Source: Zygnema cylindricum
Lineage: Eukaryota; Streptophyta; Zygnematophyceae; Zygnematales; Zygnemataceae
Direction: 5' to 3'
DNA: 29,084 bases
Assembly (NCBI GenBank): GCA_037447655.1
Contig: JBBHKE010003267.1
Span: 92,301-121,384 of the forward strand
Every line of letters begins with the position of its first letter. Position 1 is the stretch's first letter. Below are positions 1 through 8,997 of this stretch, one piece after another. Made by a program: the position numbers and the translations under genes. Under the pieces are notes generated by a model. It did not search any database. It saw only the letters and a program-made list of their open reading frames with translations, and was not told the DNA's origin.

Positions 1-893
1 TTAGGTTGAGCAAGAGTTTTGCAGCATTTTCAGCTGCAGCCACGTGATCATGCAGCTTGTCAAAGATAGTGGAATTTAGAATTAAGAGGATATTGACTTT
101 GACTGTGGAAAAATATTTGGCATTTGTAACGAGCTTCAGAAGAATCTGTGAGAGAAAGGAAACTCGAGTAGCTGCAGTAGAAACGGGATAGGTTTGCGCG
201 CAAGAGAGAGAGGGTGTTGAGAGGCATAGTCGGAGGAGACCTTTTCCAAGGGAGCCCGCTGTAGTACATAATCTGTACGAATGAGTACGCAGAGTACGGC
301 TCACTGCAGACAGAAAAGTATCGAGATGGAATTGTACGGTAAGGTACGAATGTGACTGTTTTGGCTGTATTGTGCTGTTGTTTGCACTTTTTTTGTTCGG
401 CAGCTTCGCTGGCGACGGTCCCAAAGGGTGCATGATATACGGAAAGTCAAAGTGTTCAGACGTGTCTCATGCTTAAAATATATAAAGTGTCACATGTGAA
501 TTGTTTATTATTTTACAATACAACAAGTTGTCGGCTTCCGGGTATCTAGGAGCCAATGAAAAAGCTACAGGGTAAAAGAGTAAAGGACACCTGGTATCCC
601 AGATAGTGTGTACTGGGTTTTAATCTAAACTATTGACGCACGGTCATCTGATGCTTAAGGAGAGCGCTACACGTGGTCGCTCATTATCGGCTGAAAAATG
701 TCTATACTCCACAGTATAGGCCATTTGTTCAATGAAACAGAAGGCCATCTGTTTCGGGGTCGCATTATGGTACAGTACACCGCCAATCGTTATTAGCGTT
801 GTGTACGCTAATTCCGTCCCGCTTTTTTTTTTTATTATTCTCCATTAGTGTAGTTCATTCTATTTTTTTCTTTATTCTATTTAGGGTTATTTT

Positions 894-1413
894 CACCGTG
901 AATCGCTATTAGCGTGTTGGTCGCTAATTGAGGTACCCTGTTTTTTTGGGCAAATTCTCAAATAGAATTAGACATTCTAAATATTCCTACACGTTATTTG
1001 AGGTGTTCCATAAAATAGGATTCATGACTCTAATATAGTGTCATCGTAAATAGTGTGGTGTACGGTCTGTCAGAGCTGTACTTTTTTGTACTTTTTAAGT
1101 ATAAAAGTACAGAAAAGATATTCACGCTGTCCCGTAATCGCGCTAACATGTAATTGCGTAAATATTTTCCGGCATTCGCGGATGAAAAAAAAATGCGACG
1201 GCGTACGATTTGAACAATTTCGTACATGCACATATTGTAGTGTGGAGGTATTCTGAACCGATTTTTTTTACAAAGCAGTTTGCAAATTAGAGTGTACGAA
1301 AAATTAGAATAAAAATTATTTCCAAAAAATACGACATTCCCAATTAGCGTAAATAACGCTAATTGTTTCATTACGCTATCAATTTCATTACGCTAATAGC
1401 GATTCACGGTGTA
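894..1413. mobile_element. MITE-like element, TACACCG/CGGTGTA family
   Basis: The word CACCGTGAATCGCTATTAGC at 894-913 recurs as an exact reverse complement, ending at 1411 and followed by TA. The terminal match is about 21 bases. Between them are AT-rich DNA and more GCTAAT/ATTAGC words. A second, diverged forward terminus (TACACCGCCAATCG) starts at 776, so this may be a nested or rearranged pair. There is no transposase. I infer a non-autonomous DNA element; a TA target site (Tc1/mariner-like) is suggested by other copies but not clean here. Confidence 0.55.
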
Positions 1414-2196
1414 CAGTCCTGTAGCGGAGAAGAAAAACTCTTCTTTCCACTAAAAACAATTTAAAAAACTAGAAAATAGTGTGTCTTGTAATGGTAAAAA
1501 CTTTTAGACCTGTGGTCTTTGTTGTTTCGGGCTTTCGTCGTTCTTCTTTTTAGTTTGTTTGCGAAATCTCGACCTTTTCCCCTTCCCATAATTTAGTGTT
1601 GTGGTGACGTCAGTTATGTGATAACGTCACACCAACATATTGTCGTGACGCCCTTCACGCGCTCAATTTAGGAGCATACGATAAAAAATACGGCACGTAT
1701 CATACGTACAAATGGATTAAAATACAGCGAAGTGCGCTAAGAGTACGTATAAAAAGAGTTTTTTTATGGTTTGAAAATTAGTGCTAGAAAGCAAAGCATC
1801 AGATTTATAATTGAAAGAGCTAATTAAGTGGGAGGTTTCTGTTAATTTTTAGACCTAATTAGGGGGATGAAAGGGGAATTGAAAAGAGGCATATTTGAGA
1901 CGTCCATTCAGTTAATCCAACGGACGTACGTACCCGACTGTAATAGAGTGCTGTTAACAGTTAAGAGCGTCTACTTCAATTATTTCAACACTAAAAATAA
2001 CTAGTCTTGTTTACGTCATCTGAACCGTCTTGTTAAATATCAATATTTAAATTCCTCCACGAATCCAGGATGTAGTCTGCCGAAATCGCGGTGCATCATA
2101 CTCGATTTTTCAATCTATGGGAGTTCTCAGTTCTGGTTGGCGTCCGTTACATCCTCGCGCTGCATGTCCTTCACGGCTTTACCTCGTAGTCTGACG

Positions 2197-2559
2197 CATA
2201 GTTCAAAAGTAGGCGTTTCTCTTGTAGGCCTTTTGTCGGCGCCTTTATCGTAAGTTGTGTTATGGGCTTTCATGTGATCTTCTTAAATCGCTACTTTGAT
2301 CAACGATAGTCAGATCGTCCAAATCTGACGGTTTAAATAAAAAGTCGCTCAAAACTCACAGAAAAAAATTTTTTTGTCCGATATTTTTTTCAAATTTGGA
2401 CATGACTTTTAATTCTCTATCGATCCATGTGCAACTCAACCCTGTTACTATTTCATTTCATTATGCGGCCAATACAATACGGGTCTTGAGGGTATATTGT
2501 ATTTTTTGCGTACAATAGGCATATTGTATGGGTGTACTTTCACCTACTTTTGAACTATG
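2197..2559. mobile_element. hAT-like MITE, copy A
   Basis: A 363-bp element is bounded by the inverted repeat CATAGTTCAAAAGTAGG (2197-2213) and its exact reverse complement (2543-2559). The interior is closely similar to copy B at 3650-4104. It encodes no transposase. The 8 bases on each side do not match, so the target duplication has decayed or been lost. A second, unrelated MITE starts two bases after its right end. Confidence 0.75.
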
Positions 2560-2560
2560 G

Positions 2561-3102
2561 TACACCGCGCATCGTTATTAGTGTCAAAGTTTAAATAGTG
2601 TGTAAGTAAATATATCGTCATTGACGCTAATAAATAATTTGAAAAAAAAAAAAAAAAGGTTTATTCTAATTTCAGTGTTAACGCTAATTTGGAACAGCAA
2701 AATTGGAAATTTTTTTGTACGATTATATACATTATTATATGTATTCGTACAAAATATAAAAAATCGTACACCGTAGTGAAATTTAAATATCCGTACATGT
2801 CAGACTAATTTACGTGTCAGACCAATCCCGTTTTTTTAGCGCACGTTCTTATGCGTACGCGTCCGATTTAATTCATTTTTTGTAAAACTTTCACTTGAAA
2901 AGGTACAATTATGTACGGTCTGACATCGACCGTACACCACACTATTTAGATATTATTGTACTTTCATTCTTTACGCTATTTTGTACGGTACCTCAATTAA
3001 CGTCAAGGAAAAATTAAAATCATGTATCCTATTTGTGGAAAAAAATCAAAATTTTAAGAACCCAAATAAGTGACTTTGACACTAATAACGATGCGCGGTG
3101 TA
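2561..3102. mobile_element. MITE with perfect 30-bp terminal inverted repeats, TACACCG family
   Basis: Bases 2561-2590 (starting TACACCGCGCATCGTTATTA) and 3073-3102 are exact reverse complements over 30 bases. The element is 542 bp, AT-rich and non-coding, with internal GCTAAT-type words. The ends start with TA and finish with TA, which fits insertion at a TA dinucleotide as in Tc1/mariner or Stowaway-like elements. That superfamily assignment is inference. Perfect termini suggest fairly recent mobility. Confidence 0.75.
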
Positions 3103-3649
3103 GTATGGTCTGACGCCCAAAAAAAGTACAGTACTCTGACGCCAATAGTGACAAATGTATCTGACTCCTTTGTCCCTGAAGAGCAAATTTGAAATTTGAC
3201 GTCGACTATGTGGTGTGTATTGTGCACATAGTATTATACGCGAAATATAGACATTAAACAAAAATAGGAAAATTACGTCTGTTCGTACATCACCGTACTG
3301 TACCTTTAACATACGCAGAGTGAACCCCGATTTTCTTGTCGGGGAGGAATCGTGCTCTCAGATCCCTTAAATTTTCTCATCCGGACACCTGGAAATATGA
3401 CCATAATCTATAGTACCAATGTTCAAATCTAATTCTGATCATAGAATCAAACCCTAATGATACTCCGTACAATTTTCGAAGTGTCGCATGACATCCGTCT
3501 GCTTGCACGGTTGCACTCTGTCGGGCTGGATGAGTGTGAACGCGGAACTTCTAGGATTTCCTTTATAATAAGAACCTGTCTACTTCTTTTAGGAAGATTT
3601 GACATCCTGTGCGGCTGACATCCTCCCCACGCTCACCATAAATGTCAAT

Positions 3650-4104
3650 CATAGTCCAAAAGTAGGCGTTTCTATTGTAGGCCTTTTGTAGGCGCCTTTA
3701 TCGTAAGTTGTGCTATGGGCTTTTCATGTGATCTTCTTAAATTGCTAATTTGATCAGCGACCGTCCGATCGTCCAAATCTGACGATAGTCCTATCGTAAG
3801 TTGTGTTATGGGTTTTTCATGTGATCTTCTTAGATCGCTACTTTGATCAGTGACCGTCCGATCGTCTGAATCTGACGGTTTAAATATAAAATGCCTCAAA
3901 ACTCACAGAAAAATATTTTTTTGTCCGAATGTTTTTCAAAATTTAGACATGACGTTTAATTCTCTATCGATCGATGTGCAAAAACCCTGTTACTATTTTT
4001 TTTCATTTTGCGAGCAATACAATATGGGTCTTAAGGTCATATTGTATGTTTTGCGTACAATAGGCATATTGTATGGGCCTACTTTCACCTACTTTTGAAC
4101 TATG
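3650..4104. mobile_element. hAT-like MITE, copy B, with 8-bp target site duplication
   Basis: The element is bounded by the terminal inverted repeats CATAGTCCAAAAGTAGG (3650-3666) and CCTACTTTTGAACTATG (4088-4104), with one mismatch. It is flanked by an exact 8-bp direct repeat ATGTCAAT at 3642-3649 and 4105-4112. An 8-bp duplication with CA...TG termini is typical of hAT elements. The interior matches copy A but has an extra ~93-bp tandem duplication: the word ATCGTAAGTTGTG starts at both 3700 and 3793. It is non-coding and so non-autonomous. Confidence 0.85.
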
Positions 4105-4326
4105 ATGTCAATCATTCGTATGCTGACGGTGTACACCACTTCTATGCACGAGGCGTCAAGTGTTGCCTTTTTTGCTAGAACAGAATGGACCACGTGGACT
4201 AAACCTCACATGGATTTACTGAACAAACTTAACCAAGTTATTGTGCCATCTAACTTCCAGCATTCCACAAGGAACTGTACTATTGAGGACCCTAGCGTAC
4301 CGTACTCCAAAAATAAAACGAAACGC

Positions 4327-4456
4327 GGAACAGAACAGCCGCGGAACAGCGCAAATGTGAAACAGAACAACTGTGACACAGAACAGCTGCGACACTGGAC
4401 AGCTGTGACACAGAACAGCTGAGATACAGAACAACTGTGACACAGAACAACTGTGA
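4327..4456. repeat. 18-bp minisatellite (GAACAGCTGTGACACA-type)
   Basis: About seven imperfect tandem copies of an 18-base unit related to ACAGAACAACTGTGACAC. Variants GAACAGCTGCGACACTG and GAACAGCTGAGATACA are visible. Both strands stay open across part of it only because 18 is a multiple of three. It lies about 180 bases upstream of the exonuclease start codon. Confidence 0.8.
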
Positions 4457-4639
4457 AATTCTTACCGGCTGTCTTTCTACACGTCACTTTATTTCAGCAT
4501 GTCTCCCTCCAATTTCAACAGTATTCAAATTCAAAAGTTGTTCCTAGGATTCTTAGCGCAAACTGCTATTAACACTTTCTGACTACTAGACTTGTTTTAT
4601 GATATACTCCCTTTTCTTCCCTCTTCCCAGGCTCTATCC

Positions 4640-7600
4640 ATGAAGACAGGGAGCTCCCACCGAGGAGCTCTCCTTCCTTTAGAATTTATTGAAGATGATG
4701 AGTTCCAAGACATTGAAATAGCCATGGCTGCTTGTGACGCCATTGCATCCACATCTTCTAAGAATAACTCTTCCTGTTTATCTTCTTTTCCTCCTTCCCC
4801 TCTCCCTACTAGTTTCTGTTCTTTGAGGACAGAGTCAATAAATGTAAAATCTCTACCTTCAGAATTTCTCGAAGAAGACGATCTCCGAGCGATCGAGGAA
4901 GCCATGGCTGCTTGTGAAACCAGAACTTCCTCATCTTCTGGAACTAATACCTCTTCCTTATCATACTTATCTTCTTTTCCTCCCTCTCCTCGCCCTACTA
5001 ACGTCTCTTTGTCACCTATGGACTTGCCACTTTCGATAAGTTTGCCAAGTCCTTTGAAAAAAAGAAAATTTGAAGAGAATGGTGCAATGGGAGCTAGAAA
5101 TAGGAATGGATTTTCTTTTGAAAGAGAAAGGGAGCCAGTTTTTTCAGTTTTTCCGGCGAGATGTTCTTTGCTTGAAACCATTCGTGAGTTCAAAAACTTC
5201 GCTTTCAAGATTTGTTCGTTTGTTTTGCTTTTGGCTTTTAGGGTTTGAGTTTCCTCTTTAGGGTTTCTTCTTTGGGTTTAGTTTCAGGTAGTAGGATCAT
5301 TTAATTAAAAAAATTACTCAATTGGTTTTGAAATTCAGAAATGTTCACCACCCGTCGCTACTAAAGTTAGTGAATTATTAGCGTTATCACATAATAATTA
5401 TTTTTAACCACACTAAACAATGTTTTGCAACGTGGCTTGTTGCGAGCCACTTACGTTAATAGTCTTAAAAACACTAATTTATGATTTTGAGTCGAAAAAA
5501 CTTTACTTGGACTTGGAGTGATTACCACTAATAGCGATGATCGGTGTACCTCAGTACTTAAGTTTTTCGTCCGATTACAATATTAAATATTAGAATTAAC
5601 AACACTTACTTTTATTTTGCGTACTTCAATAACATTATTAGCGTTGATTTATAATCTTGGGCTAGCGTTGTTAATACCAATCGTTCTTTTCTTAACGCTA
5701 ATTCTTTTGGCGGTTCACAATCATAAACATTTACACGAAAACTCTCCTCATACTAATTTATTTTCTAACACTAGAAACTAGAAAATAACACTAATAACAC
5801 TAATAACACTAATAACACTAATAACACTAAATAACACTAATAACACTAATAGTGGTTCACAGTGTAGTCTGGTGGATCATGGAAAATCGGATCAAAGGGA
5901 TACCGATAGTTAAGGAATTCGCATCAAATAGTGTGAGAGTAAATAGGGGGAAGAGGGGGAAGAGGGGAAGAGGGGAAGAGGGGAAGAGGGGAGGAAGGGG
6001 GGGAGGGGGGGAGGGGGGGAGGGGGAGAGGGGGAGAGGGGGAGAGGGAGAGGAAGGGGGGGAGGGGCGGATTTGCAGTGATTCCCTGACTAATAATCTCA
6101 TTATCTTTAAAATTATGCTTTGAAACTTTTCTAAAATCATCATCACATCATCCGTGCCGGGTTTTTGAAACTTTTGACGATTACCATAATTAGCGTTGAT
6201 GTTTTTTCGCCACTTTCGGTATCAACGTGTCTCGGGGCACACCTGTCAGATTTTCATTTGGAGACTGTCAATCGGAAGGTAAGAATCTTACCTAGTGAGG
6301 GAGAGGGAGAGGGAGAGAGAAATCGCAACCATCCGTTTACTAATCTGATGGATGAATGATTCAACGGATAAACAATTGGAGAATTGGGAGGAGAAAATCT
6401 AGTTAGAATGCCAAAAATAACTGTTAACGTTTATATTAATACAATTTTTTTATTTTTTGGGTTTCAGAGGTCCCCGTAAAACGAAAACTTCCTTGCATTC
6501 AGTTTAAAGGAAAAGTGGTTTACAGTTCTACTGTAGAGGAGGTAGAGGCCGCCACAAAGGAGCTTGAAGAAGAGTTGGAAAAGAGGGAGACAGATAAAAA
6601 TTTGGAGGAAAACCAATGGGGATGGAAATGCTTAGGCTTTGACATTGAATGGGAGGTCAACTTTCAACGAGGTGTGTATATCCATGGAGATGTTCTCGCT
6701 TCATTTGATGATTATTTCTTTGTTGTCACTTTATTTCATTGTTTTTCTCTTTCTCACATCATTCGATTGCTTTTTTGTTCCCATTTATTTGATTATTTCT
6801 TTTTGTTCTCACTTTTTTTTATTATTGTTTTGTTCTCACTCCATTTAATTTTGTTTGCCTGTTATAATCAATGAAGAGAGAGATTAGAGATTAAAAGGTT
6901 GAGGGAGAAAGAGAGCAGGAAGAGAAGAGCGAAAGTTACGGAGGAAAAATGGAGAGGAAGGAAAGGCAAAATTGAAGGGATGGGGAGGAGAGTGGAGGAA
7001 GGGGGAGAGAAGAAAGTGAAAGAGGGGGAAGTAAAGGTGAAAGAAAGGAAAAAGGGAGGGATGAGGAGAGGGAGGAGGGAGGAAGTGGTAGCCATTTCTT
7101 TGAGATTTTTGCTGACCTGGTTATTAATGACAGGCTTCAAGGTGCTCATCAAACCAATTAAACCTTCATTTTGAAGGTAGGCTATTTGGAAGTATACACA
7201 ATTACAAAGCTTAAACCTTAAAACATCACATTTAACTCTTGTTATCATTATGTTTGAAATCTACCAAACTAACATTGGATTCTTCAAGAGAATCCGGTCA
7301 AAACTTGGTGCCCTGGCCTCCTTTGCTCCTTTTTTTCCATCTCCAAGGGATTCAAGAGTTGTGTAAATCTAAAACATTAAAAACTGTAAAATTTGTTAAG
7401 GCTCTTTGTTTTACAATCAAGCAAATAAGTCTAAGCAAATAAGGCTAAGCAAATAACTGTGCTTTGGTCTTGACTTTTTTGCTGTATCCCTTACAGGATC
7501 TTTGCCTCGCCTGGCGGCTGTATTGCAGTTATGTGCGAATGCAAAAATTTGCCATGTGATGCATATCTTTCACACGGGAATTCCTCCGAGGCTCCTCTGG

Positions 7601-8997
7601 CTTCTTCAGAATGCCAGTGTGGGAAAGGCAAGGGGGATAACTTCTCACTCTAAAGAAATGATCATCCTTTTGGAACTACCATTTTGTTTTTTTGTCCAGT
7701 ACCAGAGTGCATTTCTATATCTGGATCTTTATTTTAGATCGCAGTCAGCGGCAATCACAGTAAGGAATTGTAAATAAGTTAGTCTGTGAATCAAACTTCA
7801 ACTGAATTGAACTGAACTGAACTGAATCGAACTGAACTTAGCTAACCTGAGTTGAGCTGAACTATGCTGAACTGAAGTGAAGTGAACCAAATTGAACTGA
7901 ACTTAGCTGAACTGAACTGAACCGATTGAAACTGAAACTGAACTGAACAGGGCGTTCTGTTTAATGTTTTTGTTACAACTTTGTAAGGCAGGTTGGAGTC
8001 GGTTCCGCCAACGATTCTCATAAGCTGCATCGTGACTACGGTGTGAACATGGAGGGAGTGATTGACCTGGCTACCATGGCCAATCAGAAACTCAGGGCAC
8101 CACGTAGTGGCAAATGGAGCCTAAGTGGACTTGCAGAAGAGTTATTAGATCAGGAGGTGACAGTCTTAAGCACTCCTTCACCGCCTTATTCTCTTAGTGT
8201 TGGTTAATGAGTTGAGCCTACCACAAGAGAGTTATTCCTCGTTTATAATTTGTTTTTTCTCTGTATACATTTTCCTCCGAACGAAAACTTTAGCCGTTTG
8301 TGGAGGTATCAAATGGCTGAATGAGTATTGTGGGCCATTGACAACCATGGTTTCTATGTTTTGGATTTGCAAAACATTTCTCTTTTCCAGGCAGCTCACT
8401 GGGGCCCAAGGTGTCTCTGACAGGTGGCGAAGCCTGGCAGTTTAAGGTTGGGCCAATGGGAAAAACGCCCTCTTTCAGAGCAACAGCTGCTCTATGCCGC
8501 AACAGATGCATATGTCTCACTGCGACTCCACCAGGTAGAAGGGAAGGGAGGGGAAGGGAAGGGAAGGGAAAGGAAGGGGGGAGGGCTCTATGTGGCAATA
8601 GATGCGTATGTCACACTGAAACTCCACCAGGTAGAAGGGAAGGGAAGGGAAGGGAAGGGAAGGGAAGGGAAAGGAAGGGAAGTGGTGTGTTCTGTAACTT
8701 ATTTGAAATGCTCGATGACCAATGGAGCTGCTAATGGCATAGGCATAACGTTTTTTTATTGCAGCTTTTCATGATTTATCAGTTCTGCATCTTTTGATTC
8801 TCAACTGCTCGACGAGCAATGAAGCTGGTAATTGTATAAAAGAAAACAAAAATTGTTGAATTTTCTTCATCGTTTTTCAGTTGTGCCTATTTTGATTTCT
8901 TTTTGGACCTTATGTCTTGCAGATCTTGATGGCTTTGCCCCTGATCAACCAGCCTGAGATGGTTGAGCTTCCACCTCGGGACAAAAATGACGGGTGA
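4640..8997 (+). CDS. WRN-like 3'-5' exonuclease (DEDDy), 6 exons
   Basis: Exons are 4640-5183, 6468-6671, 7497-7627, 7992-8156, 8424-8534 and 8923-8997. All phases agree and give 409 residues. This is the plant Werner-syndrome-like exonuclease family, which removes nucleotides from DNA 3' ends in the nucleus; plant members lack the helicase part, as here. Catalytic residues are visible: D240 and E242 in GFDIEW, D301 in the NDSHKL segment, and Y372/D376 in YAATDAY. The N-terminal ~180 residues are acidic and Ser/Pro-rich, with a nuclear-localisation-like KKRK at 140-143. They contain a 60-residue in-frame tandem duplication (about residues 12-60 and 72-124). The start is the first ATG in frame after a frame open only from 4592. 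Intron 3 uses a GC donor (AAG|GCAAGG at 7628). A near-copy of the end of exon 5 follows 96 bases downstream. I am sure of the family; exon 1 limits and any upstream exon are less certain. Confidence 0.9.
4676..5002 (+). repeat. In-frame tandem duplication in exon 1 of the exonuclease gene
   Basis: Two copies run in the same frame, offset by 180 bases at the start and 189 at the end. Each encodes LP-[LS]-EF-[IL]-E, an acidic stretch, IE-x-AMAAC, a Ser/Thr/Asn-rich spacer, then SSFPPSP-x-PT. GCCATGGCTGCTTGTG is identical in both (4721 and 4901). From memory, plant WRN exonucleases start with one similar acidic helix, so copy number two would be a lineage change. Confidence 0.8.
5346..5548. mobile_element. 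Diverged TACACCG-family MITE in intron 1
   Basis: The left end, starting CACCACCCGTCGCTACTA (5347), is an imperfect inverted match to the right end ACTAATAGCGATGATCGGTG followed by TA (to 5548). Internal TTAGCG/CGTTAA words match the other family members. A further right-type end (CTAATAGTGGTTCACAGTGTAG) sits at 5848-5869. Confidence 0.45.
5784..5850. repeat. 9-bp tandem repeat (ACTAATAAC)n
   Basis: About seven copies of a 9-base unit AACACTAAT with one shortened copy, inside intron 1 of the exonuclease gene. The unit resembles the ACTAATAGCG end of the neighbouring MITE family, so it may have grown from an element terminus. Confidence 0.8.
5945..6066 (+). repeat. G-rich purine tract in intron 1
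   Basis: The + strand is a run of GGGGAAGA changing to GGGGGGA, almost without pyrimidines for 120 bases. Many G4 and longer runs give strong potential for G-quadruplex formation on the coding strand, and so in the pre-mRNA. Long open frames over it on both strands are artefacts of composition. Confidence 0.85.
6178..6292 (+). mobile_element. Remnant related to the 13761 and 18795 elements
   Basis: The segment CATTTGGAGACTGTCAATCG with flanking sequence (about 6235-6292) matches 13815-13872 in the same orientation and 18893-18958 in reverse orientation. A partial left end (TAGCGTTGATGTTTTTTC) lies at 6191. It sits at the 3' end of intron 1 of the exonuclease gene. I infer a diverged MITE copy. 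Confidence 0.5.
6870..7088 (+). repeat. Purine-rich (GA/GGA) tract in intron 2
   Basis: More than 200 bases of nearly all-purine sequence (GAGAGA, GGAAGG, GGGAGG) follow a T-rich stretch at 6710-6850 in intron 2. It is open in several frames only because of its composition. Together with the 5945 tract, most non-transposon intron DNA of this gene is homopurine on the sense strand. Confidence 0.75.
7797..7951 (+). repeat. AACTG-type 5-bp repeat in the GC-AG intron
   Basis: An imperfect array of GAACT/AACTG words with variants such as AACTTAGCTG, ending about 40 bases before the exon 4 acceptor at 7991. It lies in the only intron with a GC donor. Confidence 0.8.
8490..8690 (+). repeat. Duplicated exon 5 end with GGGAA repeats
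   Basis: Bases 8490-8534 (last 45 bases of exon 5, encoding the YAATDAY motif) recur at 8586-8630 with 38 of 45 identical. Each copy is followed by GTAGAAGGGAAGGG and a GGGAA array. The 96-base offset keeps frame, so read-through is open across both copies. The second copy encodes LYVAIDAYVTLKLHQ, keeping Y-x3-D. It could be an alternative exon end, a read-through insertion or a decaying duplicate; the first copy's donor is chosen because it gives the usual family spacing. Confidence 0.8.

Larger units (their letters stand above)
1..4639. other. Gene-free, transposon-rich intergenic region
   Basis: No convincing coding exon is visible. Open frames here are short, lack domain-like composition and overlap inverted repeats. 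The region is AT-rich and holds at least four small non-autonomous DNA-transposon copies (listed separately), homopolymer runs such as poly-A near 2641-2657, and an 18-bp minisatellite just upstream of the exonuclease gene. The first ~500 bases also hold GTACGG-type words (270-352) that recur near 10310-10356 and 26850-26945. The promoter of the downstream gene should lie in the last few hundred bases, but I see no clear core element. Confidence 0.6.

Noticed and set aside
4102-4487. Open frames on both strands over the 18-bp minisatellite
   Set aside because: Repeat unit length divisible by three keeps frames open. No domain or splice context.
4597-5208. 203-codon minus-strand frame opposite exonuclease exon 1
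   Set aside because: It mirrors the duplicated sense exon, whose product matches the exonuclease family in phase with later exons.
5852-6146. Long open frames with Gly/Arg- or Pro/Ser-rich products
   Set aside because: They are translated G-rich simple repeats inside an intron of a well-supported gene.
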